From Halorhabdus salina (GTDB lineage Archaea > Halobacteriota > Halobacteria > Halobacteriales > Haloarculaceae), in NCBI RefSeq assembly GCF_013839425.1, contig NZ_JACDNP010000011.1:1-64000 (forward strand): a stretch of 64,000 nt of DNA, in the 5' to 3' direction. A program made the position numbers and the translations under genes. Numbering within the stretch: the first letter of the stretch is position 1; the number at the start of each line of letters is the position of its first letter. The notes under the pieces are model-generated. The model saw nothing but the letters and a program-made list of their open reading frames with translations. It was not told the origin of the DNA and searched no databases. This document shows positions 44,571 to 53,193 of this stretch, one piece after another.

Positions 44571-44888
44571 CTACCCGTACTTATAGGAGACGCCGCTCCC
44601 GTTCTCGGGGTACTCCCAGACGACGTTGCCGTGCGAGCAGGCCCACCGGCAACTGCCACACTCCAGGCAGTTCTCGTAGGCGATGGTCGGCACGCCCTCG
44701 TCCTCTTCTTCCCGCCAGACGTTGGCGGGACAGACAGAGACGCAGTCGTAGGTGACACACTTCTCCTCGCAGATCCCGGGCAGTTCCACGTCGAGGTGGG
44801 AGTCGCCGGGGTCCTCGTACTTGACCGTGTACAGGCGGTCTTCGATCGAGGGCTGTTCGACGTCGGGGGTTGATGGTTGTGCGCTCAT
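44571..44888 (-). CDS. fixX: FixX-type ferredoxin
   Basis: The 105-residue ferredoxin has two cysteine groups: CEEKCVTYDCVSVCP (about residues 40-54) and CLECGSCRWACSHG (about 73-86). It accepts electrons from the flavoprotein-quinone oxidoreductase FixC. The end GSGVSYKYG-TAG is part of the 60-bp repeat 44575-44634, whose second copy at 43303 keeps a VSYKYG-TAA ending. The C-terminus was therefore probably rebuilt by an insertion. It is last in fixA-fixB-fixC-fixX, four bases after fixC. Confidence 0.9.
   Translation of the reverse strand: MSAQPSTPDVEQPSIEDRLYTVKYEDPGDSHLDVELPGICEEKCVTYDCVSVCPANVWREEEDEGVPTIAYENCLECGSCRWACSHGNVVWEYPENGSGVSYKYG
44575..44634. repeat. Right copy of 60-bp direct repeat, within fixX
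   Basis: This is the copy of the direct repeat that forms the 3' end of the intact fixX gene, starting just inside its stop codon (TAG at 44573-44571). The other copy is at 43303-43362; the offset is 1272 bases. The match is colinear with no gap. It reads as one half of a pair of attachment-like sites. Confidence 0.85.
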
Positions 44889-44892
44889 GAGT

Positions 44893-46305
44893 CTAGCGGA
44901 ACAGCTTTCGGTATTTCCAGGCTTTCTTCGCCGCGCCCAGGTACCCGCCCATCGCGGAGACGACTCGCTTGCGAGCGGATTTCGTGTGGCGGGTCTTCGA
45001 ATCGTCGTCCATCCGGAAGTATTCGGTCTCGGCGTCGGCCAACGCTTTGGGCAGATCATCAAAGAGGAACTCCCGGTCCTCGGCCGCGGTGTCTAAGAAC
45101 CACCCGTAGTGGTTCAGGTTGTCCATGACGTAGGAGTCGGCCAGTGCGTCCTCGTAGTCGGCGAGGGCTCTCGCGTCCGTTCGACCGGCCGCCAGCGCAT
45201 CGGCGACGGCTTTGCCGGCCTGGAAGCCACTCTCGACGGCCATGTTCGTCCCTTCCAGGTGCAGGCCGTTGTTGAGGACGAGGCCCGCAGCATCGCCCGT
45301 GATGACGGCCCCGTCGTGGACGAGGTCGGGCATCGCTTCCGGGCCGCCCTCGGGGATCGCGTGGGCGGAGTACTCGATCATCCGGCCACCCTTGATGAGC
45401 GGTGCGACCGCGGGGTGGGACTTGAATTCGTCGAGCACTTCATCAGGCGTGCGCTCGTCGTGGACAGCGTCCTCGATTGAGTAGACAACGCCGATCGAGA
45501 GGGTTCGTTTGTTCGTGTAGATGAACCCGCCGCCGACGGCATCGCCCACTGCACCGTCGCCGAAGTAGTGGATCGCCGCTCCTTCCTCGTCGGTGAGGTG
45601 GAAGCGATCCTCGATGGTCTCCCGATCGTACTTGCGGACCTCTTTGGCGGAGACGGCGACGTCCTCGCGGTGCTGGGGATCGGCCAGTCCAGCGCCCTCG
45701 CTGACCAGCGAGTTTGCCCCTTCGGCGAGGACGACCGTCGGCGCGTGAAGCTGTCCGTCTGGGCGGTCGGTCTCGACGCCGGCGATCGCGCCGTCCTCGC
45801 GAACGAGATCGGTCACGGTCGTCTCGGTGATGAGCGTCGCGCCGGCCTCGACGGCCTGCTCGGCGAACCACTCGTCGAAGTTCCCGCGCAGGACCATCCA
45901 GGAGTCGTTGTGTGGCTCCTCCTTCCAGGCGCCCGGTTGCATCGAGATCTCGGTGGCGTCGCCCTCCTCACTCAGCATCGAGAAGGTCTTCTCGGCGACG
46001 AAGCGCTCCTTGGGAGCGTCATCGAAGTCGGTCAACTCCCGAATCCGGGGCGTGAACATGATTCCGCCGAAGACGTTTTTCGTCCCCGGGGAGTTGCCCC
46101 GCTCCAGCATGATGACATCCTTGTCCTCGCGGGCGAGCGTCAACGCGGCGGCGCTGCCGGCCAGGCCCGCACCGACGATAATCGCGTCGAACTCGCCGTC
46201 GTAATTGGGCGTCTCGGTCTGGGGCGTCGGCATCGTCGGCCCCTCGCTCTCGGCGGTTTCGGGCTCCGGTCCGGCGTCCTCGCCGGATTGGGCGTCGGTA
46301 CTCAT
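44893..46305 (-). CDS. fixC: FixC: FAD-dependent ETF-quinone oxidoreductase type
   Basis: The 470-residue flavoprotein has an acidic N-terminus (about 1-35), then the FAD motif FDAIIVGAGLAGSAAAL and ERGNSPGTKNVFGG. The PEGGPEAMPDLVHDGAVITGDAAG segment closes the FAD site. It belongs to the GR2 family with ETF:quinone oxidoreductases and geranylgeranyl reductases. With FixAB and FixX it moves electrons between ETF, quinone and ferredoxin, possibly by bifurcation. Its start overlaps the fixB stop by 3 bases. The 4Fe-4S partner is the separate FixX protein downstream. Confidence 0.92.
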   Translation of the reverse strand: MSTDAQSGEDAGPEPETAESEGPTMPTPQTETPNYDGEFDAIIVGAGLAGSAAALTLAREDKDVIMLERGNSPGTKNVFGGIMFTPRIRELTDFDDAPKERFVAEKTFSMLSEEGDATEISMQPGAWKEEPHNDSWMVLRGNFDEWFAEQAVEAGATLITETTVTDLVREDGAIAGVETDRPDGQLHAPTVVLAEGANSLVSEGAGLADPQHREDVAVSAKEVRKYDRETIEDRFHLTDEEGAAIHYFGDGAVGDAVGGGFIYTNKRTLSIGVVYSIEDAVHDERTPDEVLDEFKSHPAVAPLIKGGRMIEYSAHAIPEGGPEAMPDLVHDGAVITGDAAGLVLNNGLHLEGTNMAVESGFQAGKAVADALAAGRTDARALADYEDALADSYVMDNLNHYGWFLDTAAEDREFLFDDLPKALADAETEYFRMDDDSKTRHTKSARKRVVSAMGGYLGAAKKAWKYRKLFR

Positions 46306-47342
46306 GCTGTCACCTCCTGGGCGTCGAGACGCTCACGCAGGATCTCGATGAGTTCGGGCAGCACGTCGGCGTAGTCGGCAACGATCCCGTAGTCTGCATT
46401 CTCGAAGATCGGCGCGTTGGCATCGTTGTTGATCGCGATCACCGTCTCGGAGTCGTCCATCCCTTCGACGTGCTGGATCGCCCCGGAGATACCGACCGCG
46501 ATGTAGAGTTTCGGCCGGACGGTCTTGCCGGTCTGGCCGACCTGACGGGCGGGTTCGATCCAGCCTTCTTCGACGACTTCGCGGGTCGCCGCGACCTCGC
46601 CGCCGAGTAGATCTGCCAGGTCCCACAGCGGGTCGACGTCGCCCTCTAGGCCCATGCCGCCGGCGACGACGATTTCGGCATCGGTGATGTCCGCGACGTC
46701 ACCGACCTCGCGTTCGAGTACCTCGGTAAGCGTCTCGTCTTCGCCGACGACGACCTCGACGTCTTCGACAGCCCCCTCTTGGCTCTCGTCCGGCTCGGGC
46801 GCGTCGAAAACGCCGGGCCTGACGGTCGACATCTGCGGGCGGTGATTCGGACAGATGATCGTCGCCAGGGCGTCCCCGCCAAAGGCAGGCCGGCGCATCT
46901 CGTATTGCTCGTCGGTGATCTCGAGTTCCGTCGTGTCGGCGGTCAGCCCGGCGTGGGTCGGTACCGCGACACGACCGGCGAAGTCCCGACCGGTGTGAGT
47001 CCCGCCGATCAGCGCGATGTCGGGCTTGCGGACTTCGACTAAGTGGCGGAACTGCTCACCGTAGGGATCGGCGCGGTAGGGCTCGAAGGCCGGATCGTCC
47101 GCGACGAGCACCCGATCCGCGCCGCGAGCGATCGCTTCCTCGGGGATGTCCGTCTCGCGGACGGCCTCGCCCATGACCAACGCGACCAAGTCCTCGTCTT
47201 TCTGATCGGCCAACTCTCGGCCCTTGCCGAGCAACTCCCAGGTCACGCCGGCGACGTCGCCAGCGTGTTGTTCGACGAACACCCAGACGTCTGAGTGAGC
47301 CTCGACATCGGCCGCCGTGTCGGCGTCAGCACCGGCGGCCAT
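46302..47342 (-). CDS. fixB: Electron transfer flavoprotein alpha subunit (FixB)
   Basis: The 346-residue ETF alpha subunit has an N-terminal alpha/beta domain (VWVFVEQHAGDVAGVTWELL) and a C-terminal FAD domain with the signature YIAVGISGAIQHVEGM and SETVIAINNDANAPIFENADYG split over residues 275-315. The FAD-binding GQTGKTVRP loop precedes it. The start is ATG 47342 (MAAGADADTAADVEAH); longer frames run opposite the fixA gene. It is preceded by fixA with one base between and overlaps fixC. Confidence 0.93.
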   Translation of the reverse strand: MAAGADADTAADVEAHSDVWVFVEQHAGDVAGVTWELLGKGRELADQKDEDLVALVMGEAVRETDIPEEAIARGADRVLVADDPAFEPYRADPYGEQFRHLVEVRKPDIALIGGTHTGRDFAGRVAVPTHAGLTADTTELEITDEQYEMRRPAFGGDALATIICPNHRPQMSTVRPGVFDAPEPDESQEGAVEDVEVVVGEDETLTEVLEREVGDVADITDAEIVVAGGMGLEGDVDPLWDLADLLGGEVAATREVVEEGWIEPARQVGQTGKTVRPKLYIAVGISGAIQHVEGMDDSETVIAINNDANAPIFENADYGIVADYADVLPELIEILRERLDAQEVTA

Positions 47343-47343
47343 C

Positions 47344-48123
47344 TCAGAGCACCTCCACGATGTGATCAGCGAGCTCCTCGACGCCTTCGACCATCTCCTG
47401 TTCGCGCGGGACTGGCTCTGCAGTGGCCATTCCGCCGACCTGGGTCGGCGAGACTGCCAGCCCGACCTCGTCTTCGACGCCGATGTCGGCGGCCGACCAC
47501 TCGACCGGCTCGAAGTCCGTCTCGGCGTAGATCTTCCGGTGGAGACCGGCGGTCCGTGGCTCGTTCTCGCCGAATTCCATGGCAACGACCACCGGAAGGT
47601 CGGCGGCAACCCGCTCGTAGCCACCTTCGACATCGCGTTTCGCGACGAGGCGGTCCTCTTCGGGGCGCGGTTCGAGTCCCTCGACGTAGGTGAGCTGTGC
47701 CCAGTCGTTGTGGGCGGCGATGCCCGGCGGGACCTGCCCGGTCGAGGAGTCCGTCGTTTCCTCGCCGCCAAAGACGACGTCGGCGTCGAGTTCCTCGGCT
47801 GCTCGAGCCAGCGCGAGGCTTGTCGGCCAGGTGTCGCTGCCACCGAAGGCCCGGTCAGTCAGCAACACGGCGTTGTCGGCGCCCATACCGACAGCGACCT
47901 GCAGTACCTCGTCCGCGCTTGCCGGCCCCATCGTCACGGCGGTGACAGTGCCACCGACCACGTCCCGGACTTCGAGTGCCGCCTCGACAGCGTTGTAGTC
48001 CGGCGAGTTCATGACGGCCTCGGCGTCCGCCCGGTTGAGGATCCCCGTCTCGGGGTCGATCGAGACCTCGTCGGCGTCAGGTACCTGCTTGACGCAGACA
48101 ACGATATTCCATCCGTCGGTCAT
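47344..48123 (-). CDS. fixA: Electron transfer flavoprotein beta subunit (FixA)
   Basis: The 259-residue ETF beta subunit begins MTDGWNIVVCVKQVPD, with VTAVTMGPASADEVLQVAVGMGAD (two joined blocks) for the nucleotide-binding region and FGGEETTDSSTGQVPPGIAAH. In bifurcating ETFs this subunit binds the second FAD and NADH. It is the first gene of fixA-fixB-fixC-fixX, read right to left. Upstream are CTATATAG (48139-48146) and CTTAAG (48151-48156); the second is better spaced for a leaderless start. Confidence 0.93.
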   Translation of the reverse strand: MTDGWNIVVCVKQVPDADEVSIDPETGILNRADAEAVMNSPDYNAVEAALEVRDVVGGTVTAVTMGPASADEVLQVAVGMGADNAVLLTDRAFGGSDTWPTSLALARAAEELDADVVFGGEETTDSSTGQVPPGIAAHNDWAQLTYVEGLEPRPEEDRLVAKRDVEGGYERVAADLPVVVAMEFGENEPRTAGLHRKIYAETDFEPVEWSAADIGVEDEVGLAVSPTQVGGMATAEPVPREQEMVEGVEELADHIVEVL

Positions 48124-48138
48124 CAGTGGTTTGACCCC

Positions 48139-48156
48139 CTATATAGTGGGCTTAAG
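48139..48156 (-). promoter_or_regulatory. Promoter region of the fix operon
   Basis: Two TATA-like boxes lie upstream of the fixA ATG (48123-48121): CTATATAG at 48139-48146 and, on the minus strand, CTTAAG at 48151-48156. The second is about 30 bases from the ATG, the usual distance in haloarchaea. The remaining 200 bases to 48355 show no gene. A CCATATATTGGGG word near 48336-48348 may belong to the next gene's terminator. Confidence 0.4.
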
Positions 48157-48355
48157 ATGCGATTCACATCGGGAGAACTGTTCCTAACGATAGTAAATGA
48201 CAGCGCGATTCCCAGCGCGTGAAAACGCCGTCTACACGAATCCGGGATGTATCACGACAGTTCCCTCACCAGATTCGAGATGCATCACGGTCTTTTTTAA
48301 TCACGGATATGGAATGTATCCAGGGATTCGAAACCCCATATATTGGGGGAGAGTA

Positions 48356-48631
48356 TCACGAGGACTCGACCGTCTGGGCGTAGTCGTGTAGTTCGGTGGC
48401 GAGTTCTCGGGCCTGATCGGCCGACAGTTCGACGGTCTCGGCGTGAGCAGGCAGGGCTTGGAGTACAGTGTTATCGAGTTCGAGTTGGAGTTGGACGTGC
48501 TCCGGGTCCGTCCGAGCAGCCGTGACGTTCAAGACGGCGGGCGCGCGTTCGTCGAACCCGTGACCCTCGACGCGGGCGTCCAGGAGGTCGAAGGTCGTGT
48601 ACGCATTCACCGTGAGGATACGATCGGCCAT
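48356..48631 (-). CDS. DUF6360-type haloarchaeal protein
   Basis: The 91-residue protein begins MADRILTVNAYTTFDLLDA and contains HVQLQLELDNTVLQAL and LSADQARELATELHDYA. It matches a small haloarchaeal family of unknown function. It has no membrane segment or cysteine. The gene is single, between the fix operon and the lipoprotein gene, all on the minus strand but with separate spacing. Confidence 0.75.
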   Translation of the reverse strand: MADRILTVNAYTTFDLLDARVEGHGFDERAPAVLNVTAARTDPEHVQLQLELDNTVLQALPAHAETVELSADQARELATELHDYAQTVESS

Positions 48632-48716
48632 GGAAACAGTGATGGTCGATCGACCTTAGGCGTGACGTCCGAGACAACGGGCCGGAACCACGTCGCCGGG
48701 GCACCGAACCTTGGCG

Positions 48717-49442
48717 TCAACTGGACGTTGCGTCCTCGGGAATGGTAATCGAGACGTCCGTCCCGTAGTTCTCCAGCGTGTACGTCACGTCCACGTCGAC
48801 AGTCTGGCCATCGCTGGAGGCCGTCAGGCTTACTTCGGATCGCTTCGGGAGGGAGTCCTCCGTTCGGACGTACTGGGTCAGTTCCATCTCGTCGATGTCA
48901 CCAGCCGAAAGTTGGCTGGTCCCCGACTGCTGGCTGAGCAGGTCCTCGACGGCTTTCTTGGTGGGATCGATCCGGATCTCGTAGACTTCAGTGCCATCGA
49001 TCGTCGTCGTTCCTTCCAGGGTCACGTCCGAGGAGTCCATAAGATCGCGCTGGTTCTCTAGGACAGTCCCGCTGTCCCAGAGGTTCTGCTCGGAGATATC
49101 CTGGGTCCGCCAGAGCATATTCGTTTTCTGGTACATCGTCGGCCCGTCGACGTACTGGACGATCTCCTGGCCGTTGACCGTCATATTCATCCGCATCCGC
49201 TTGGCGTCCTCGTCAACCGCGCCGGTGGCCTCCGCGGAGATCGTCCGGCCGTCACCCGAGGCCGACATTTCCATCTGGAACTCGTAGGTCGAGACGTCCG
49301 CTACGGCGTCCATCGACTGTTCCTGGATCGTGGCGACTTCGCCGGTCGGCCCGCTGTCACCACCACCGCCGGGCAACGCCGAACACCCACTCAACGCGAC
49401 CAATACTGTCAGGGCGACTGCGAGGAGGGCTCGCGATCGCAT
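48717..49442 (-). CDS. LolA-like lipoprotein
   Basis: The 241-residue protein has a signal peptide MRSRALLAVALTVLVALSGC with lipobox cysteine at 20, then a Gly-rich linker and a beta-rich domain. The pattern STYEFQMEMSASGDGRTI, then MYQKTNMLWRTQDI and VYEIRIDPTKKAVEDLLSQ resembles the haloarchaeal lipoproteins with a LolA/DUF6612-type fold. A surface-anchored role is likely; the ligand is unknown. ATG 49442 is chosen because it begins the signal peptide directly. Confidence 0.8.
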   Translation of the reverse strand: MRSRALLAVALTVLVALSGCSALPGGGGDSGPTGEVATIQEQSMDAVADVSTYEFQMEMSASGDGRTISAEATGAVDEDAKRMRMNMTVNGQEIVQYVDGPTMYQKTNMLWRTQDISEQNLWDSGTVLENQRDLMDSSDVTLEGTTTIDGTEVYEIRIDPTKKAVEDLLSQQSGTSQLSAGDIDEMELTQYVRTEDSLPKRSEVSLTASSDGQTVDVDVTYTLENYGTDVSITIPEDATSS

Positions 49443-49514
49443 AGATCGAGCCTGGACCGCCCCCATCAAAAATCTTCTAGTTCGACAATGATGTCAGTGA
49501 GAATCGGATCCCGG

Positions 49515-51290
49515 TTAGTCGTCGGCGGGCAACGGCTCGCCCTGCCCGTCCGTCGGCGCTGGCGAGTCGTCCATGTTGTCGTCGTCCGCGTAGGGATACC
49601 ACGTCTTCTTCGTGTTGTGCATGTACGGGTCCTCGTAGTCGGTTTCTTCCGGGTCCAGTAGTTCGCCGAGTTCGTCCTCGTCGCGTGCCTCGACGAATTC
49701 CCGGAAGGTCTCGCCCGCCTCACGTTCGGTCTCGAAGTCAGCAATGAGATTGGCGATGGCACCCGGGACTTCGTCAGCAGCCACACGCATCTCGATCCAG
49801 TCGGCGAAGCGTGGGTCCTCGCCGAGGCCGCCACCAAGCCCGATATCGAACGCCTCAACCGGGTCGCCGTCCTTGCGGGTCTTCATGCCCCGGAGGGAGA
49901 CGTCGGCGATCTGTGGCTGAGCACACGAGGCCGTACACCCCGAAAGGTGGATGTGGAACTCCTCGTGATCGGCAGGCAACTCGACGTTGTCTTTGAGCCA
50001 GCGGGCGTACCGGACCTGGCGGTTCTTGGTCTCGACGATCGACAGCGAGCAGAACTCCGTGCCCGTACAGGCGATCGAACCGCGCATGAACGGCGAGGGG
50101 TCCGGCGAATAGTCTTCGAGCAGGGGTTCGTCCAGCAGCGCATCGAGGTTCTCTTCGGGGACATCAGTGACGATAATATTCTGTCGCTGGGTGAGCCGGA
50201 CCTCGCCACTGCCGTACTCTGCGGCGAGGTCGGCCAGTTCGAGGGTGTCCTCGGCACCCATCCGCCCGACGAGAACGTTCAGGCCGACGTAGTAGTTGCC
50301 GTCGGCCTGCTCGTGAACGCCGACGTGGTCGTTATGACCGTCCTGGCTCCCGGTGTTGTAGGTGTACTCATCGCGAAGATCCTCGCCCGCAGTATGAAGG
50401 TCGAAGTCCACGAAGTCCTCCTGGAGAACTCGGCGGATCTTCTCGACGCCCCACTCGTCGACGAGGAACTTGATCCGGGCGTTGTAGCGGTTCTCGCGGT
50501 CGCCATGTTCGCGGAAGAGCGCCGAGAGCCCGCCCGCCACTTCGTCGGCGTTGTCCGGGCGAACGAACACATCGATGTCCCGCGCAAGCCGGGGTTCCTT
50601 CCGAGAGAGACCACCGCCGACCCGGACGTTAAAGCCCGTGACCGTCTCGCCATCGATTTCCTTGCGTGCGGGTTCGAGCGCGAGGTCGTTGATATCGCCC
50701 TGGCCACAGCCCTCCGTACAGCCCGTGACCGAGACTTTCCACTTTCGGGGGAGGTTCGTGTGGTCCTCGTCACCTTTGAACGTATCGTGGAGGTCACGAG
50801 CGATCGGCCAGGCATCGACGAGTTCCTGCTTGTCCTTGCCGGCGACCGGACAGCCGACGATGTTCCGCCAGGAGTCCCCGCAGGCCTGCTGAGTCGAGAG
50901 ACCATTGTCCTCGAGTTTCTCGAAGATCTCGGGAACGTCTTCCAGCTTGATCCAGTGGAGTTGGATCGACTGGCGAGTCGTCCAGTCACAGTAGGCCTCG
51001 CCGAATTCGGGGTTCTCGACGGGGCCAGTCGCGTACTCCTTGGCGATTTCGCCGACGACCCGCAGCTGTCCGGGCTCGATGACGCCGTTTGGCGTCCCGA
51101 TCCGCATCATGAAGTAGCTCTCCTGGCCGGCCCGCTGGTGGTACAGCCCCCACCACTTGAAGCGCTCGAACCAGGCGTCTTCTTCGTCCTCGGGGATCGA
51201 GTCCCATCCCTCCTCGGCGAACTCCATGAGGTGGTCGCGTATTTCGTTCCCGTAGACTTCGTCCTTCCAGCGCTCGACGTCAGTAGGCAT
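49515..51290 (-). CDS. nirA: Ferredoxin-dependent nitrite (or sulfite) reductase
   Basis: The 591-residue protein carries a duplicated sulfite/nitrite reductase fold with siroheme and a 4Fe-4S cluster. Cluster cysteines are CTGTEFC (near 395) and, about 40 residues on, GCTASC. The first half has GCTEGCGQGDIND. Arg/Lys-rich substrate contacts (TRQSIQLHWI, LTQRQNIIVTDV) are present. It reduces nitrite to ammonia for assimilation, with ferredoxin as donor. Sulfite reduction is the alternative. No nitrate reductase or transporter lies in the window. ATG 51290 (MPTDVERWKDEVYG) is chosen; the longer frame runs into non-coding sequence. Confidence 0.92.
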   Translation of the reverse strand: MPTDVERWKDEVYGNEIRDHLMEFAEEGWDSIPEDEEDAWFERFKWWGLYHQRAGQESYFMMRIGTPNGVIEPGQLRVVGEIAKEYATGPVENPEFGEAYCDWTTRQSIQLHWIKLEDVPEIFEKLEDNGLSTQQACGDSWRNIVGCPVAGKDKQELVDAWPIARDLHDTFKGDEDHTNLPRKWKVSVTGCTEGCGQGDINDLALEPARKEIDGETVTGFNVRVGGGLSRKEPRLARDIDVFVRPDNADEVAGGLSALFREHGDRENRYNARIKFLVDEWGVEKIRRVLQEDFVDFDLHTAGEDLRDEYTYNTGSQDGHNDHVGVHEQADGNYYVGLNVLVGRMGAEDTLELADLAAEYGSGEVRLTQRQNIIVTDVPEENLDALLDEPLLEDYSPDPSPFMRGSIACTGTEFCSLSIVETKNRQVRYARWLKDNVELPADHEEFHIHLSGCTASCAQPQIADVSLRGMKTRKDGDPVEAFDIGLGGGLGEDPRFADWIEMRVAADEVPGAIANLIADFETEREAGETFREFVEARDEDELGELLDPEETDYEDPYMHNTKKTWYPYADDDNMDDSPAPTDGQGEPLPADD

Positions 51291-51379
51291 GTACGCACTA
51301 CTAGACTGGGCCACGTAAACGACCGGGTATCTCGTCAAGCCTCCCGCCCTCTCCCGGAAAGCAGCGAGTATTGCTGGCT

Positions 51380-51691
51380 TCAGGCTCGCGGCGTGCGAAC
51401 GTGGCCCGTGGCGAGCGAGGCAAAGCGACGGTCCGGCCCGACGATTCGGCCGACGGGAAGCCATCCCGAGACGGCACTTTCCCCACAGGTCACGCACTGG
51501 CCAGCAGCCCGAACGAGTACAGCCGGGCCGGCCGCGTCGACGTCGACGAATCCCTCAATCAGAAAATCAGCCGTCTCACAGCCACAAACATCGTGGTCGG
51601 CGAGTTGCCAGAGTTCACTCACGGAGACGACGCGCTCGTCATCGACGCTGATCCAAGCGCCGTCGTCCAGAATCCGCACGGCGGTTGTCAT
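51380..51691 (-). CDS. Small zinc-ribbon-like protein (103 aa)
   Basis: The protein starts MTTAVRILDDGAWISVDDE and has two cysteine pairs, CGC near residue 36 and CVTCGE near 66, suitable for one zinc. The SVSELWQLADHDVCGCETADF segment looks like a compact domain. It is an uncharacterised haloarchaeal protein. It lies just upstream of nirA on the same strand (90 bases), so a shared role in nitrogen assimilation is possible but unproven. Confidence 0.6.
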   Translation of the reverse strand: MTTAVRILDDGAWISVDDERVVSVSELWQLADHDVCGCETADFLIEGFVDVDAAGPAVLVRAAGQCVTCGESAVSGWLPVGRIVGPDRRFASLATGHVRTPRA

Positions 51692-52016
51692 TGGCGGGCC
51701 TTCGGGGGCCTCGTTGGTGTAGGCGTCGCCCCGGACAAGCATCGCCGCAATTTGGACGGGCTGTAGGAGGACGTATCGGCAATTCGTCGCCAGCCCGGCG
51801 GCCAGGGCTGGCAAACAGCAGCGAGTGTCGCGTCACTGGTATCGGAAGCTATTGCTGCTAGACGGGAGTTCGGGTAGTGATTACCACTGCGAGCGGCCTT
51901 ATACGCCTGTAGCCGGTATGGTCGAGTGATGATCGAGAGTGCCGACGTCCCCGTCGGGCAGGCCTCGGCCGCCGGCGGGGCTGGGCTTGGCCGTCGCGGA
52001 CTGGAGGGATCGACAG

Positions 52017-52127
52017 ATGAGTGACACAGAGACCGACCACCTCGACAACGTCGAAGATGGGTGTGGCTGTGCCGAGGTGTGGGAGCACCTCTCCGAGGAG
52101 CGAGAGGCGGAAGCCGCCGGCGACTGA
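52017..52127 (+). CDS. Tiny Cys-containing protein (36 aa)
   Basis: The protein begins MSDTETDHLDNVEDGCGCAE and ends in a charged helix (LSEEREAEAAGD). The GCGC cysteine pair could bind a metal, alone or as a dimer. Strong GC-ending codon use and an acidic composition support a real gene. It lies 47 bases before the DUF7119-type gene on the same strand and may be co-transcribed. The function is unknown. Confidence 0.5.
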   Translation: MSDTETDHLDNVEDGCGCAEVWEHLSEEREAEAAGD

Positions 52128-52174
52128 CCGGCGACCGGACGTTTTTACCCTCGCATGACCTGAATTGCACACGA

Positions 52175-52873
52175 ATGAGCGACGAGACGCCGGCCCCGGG
52201 CCTGCCAACCGACCGCGAGTCACCAGTCGGCCAACCGGTGATTCGTGGGGATCCGGAGGCGACCGGCGAGCATGCCGACCGCGCCGTGAAGTTCGATCCG
52301 GACGATCCACAGAGCGTTCAGGAGGCTGCCGAGACCGTGCGGTCGTTCGCCGAAAACACCGTGGGCGACGAAGACAGCGTCTACATGCTCCGCGGCGCAG
52401 CCGCCTGTGCAGCGCTGGTCAGAGGTGTCGGCTCCTACAAGGCCGCGGCCGAGCGGGCCGGCGGCGAAACGACCGTCTCGTTCGTCCGGAAGTGGTCACG
52501 GGTGCACGATCTGCCGCGGTCGATCCGGCGTCACGTCGCAAAAGGCGAGATCGCCCCGACGGCAGCCAAGCACATCGCCCGCGTCGGCGGACCGGCTCGG
52601 TTCCTGCTGGCCTTTGCCGCCCTGGATCACGACTTGACCGTTCGGGAGGTGCGCTCGCTGGCGAGCGACATCAACGAGGGAGTGAGTCCGGTGACGGCAC
52701 TGGCTCGGGACGGGTACCGGCTCGGCGAGATTTCGGTCACACTTCCGACCGACGCCTACTGTGAACTCCGGCGTCGTGCCTCACTGGAGGATGAATCGCC
52801 GGGCGAGTTGATCGCTGCGGCACTGGCAGAGCATTACGATGCAGTCGGTGCATCCGATCGTCGACAACCGTAA
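52175..52873 (+). CDS. DUF7119-type protein with ParB-like helix-turn-helix
   Basis: The 232-residue protein has an acidic proline-rich start, a helical middle (SYKAAAERAGGETTVSFVRKW) and a segment LPRSIRRHVAKGEIAPTAAKHIARVGG (two overlapping helices). The last resembles the helix-turn-helix of ParB/KorB-like DNA-binding proteins. The C-terminal part ISVTLPTDAYCELRRRASLE may form a ribbon-helix-helix-like unit. It is a conserved haloarchaeal family of unknown role, next to tRNA-Lys. A DNA-binding function is inferred. Confidence 0.7.
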   Translation: MSDETPAPGLPTDRESPVGQPVIRGDPEATGEHADRAVKFDPDDPQSVQEAAETVRSFAENTVGDEDSVYMLRGAAACAALVRGVGSYKAAAERAGGETTVSFVRKWSRVHDLPRSIRRHVAKGEIAPTAAKHIARVGGPARFLLAFAALDHDLTVREVRSLASDINEGVSPVTALARDGYRLGEISVTLPTDAYCELRRRASLEDESPGELIAAALAEHYDAVGASDRRQP

Positions 52874-52907
52874 GGACTTAGCCGGCGACTCCCCCAGATT
52901 TGCTTGA

Positions 52908-52981
<74 letters not shown>

Positions 52982-53193
52982 CTCATGTGGCGCTCGCAAA
53001 CTCGCGAGCGTAGCGAGGTTCGAACGGAGTGACGGACCTCGAATGCGAGCGGTGAAACCGCGAGCGCCTGCTGTGCGTTGCCGGTGGGATTGAATCAGGG
53101 AGTGGGAGGTGAGTGAGCGGTGCGAGGTCGCGAAGCGACCTCGAAAAGCCGAACGGCGTAGCTGTGAGGCAGCGAGCGAACGGGAACGACCGT

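Noticed and set aside
48124-48355. Possible small gene between fixA and the DUF6360-type gene
   Set aside because: Short plus-strand frames lack a promoter at the right spacing and have no protein-like composition.
49947-51722. A 591-residue plus-strand open frame opposite nirA
   Set aside because: It is a shadow of the nitrite reductase gene. Its composition is Val/Asp/Arg-rich without family features.
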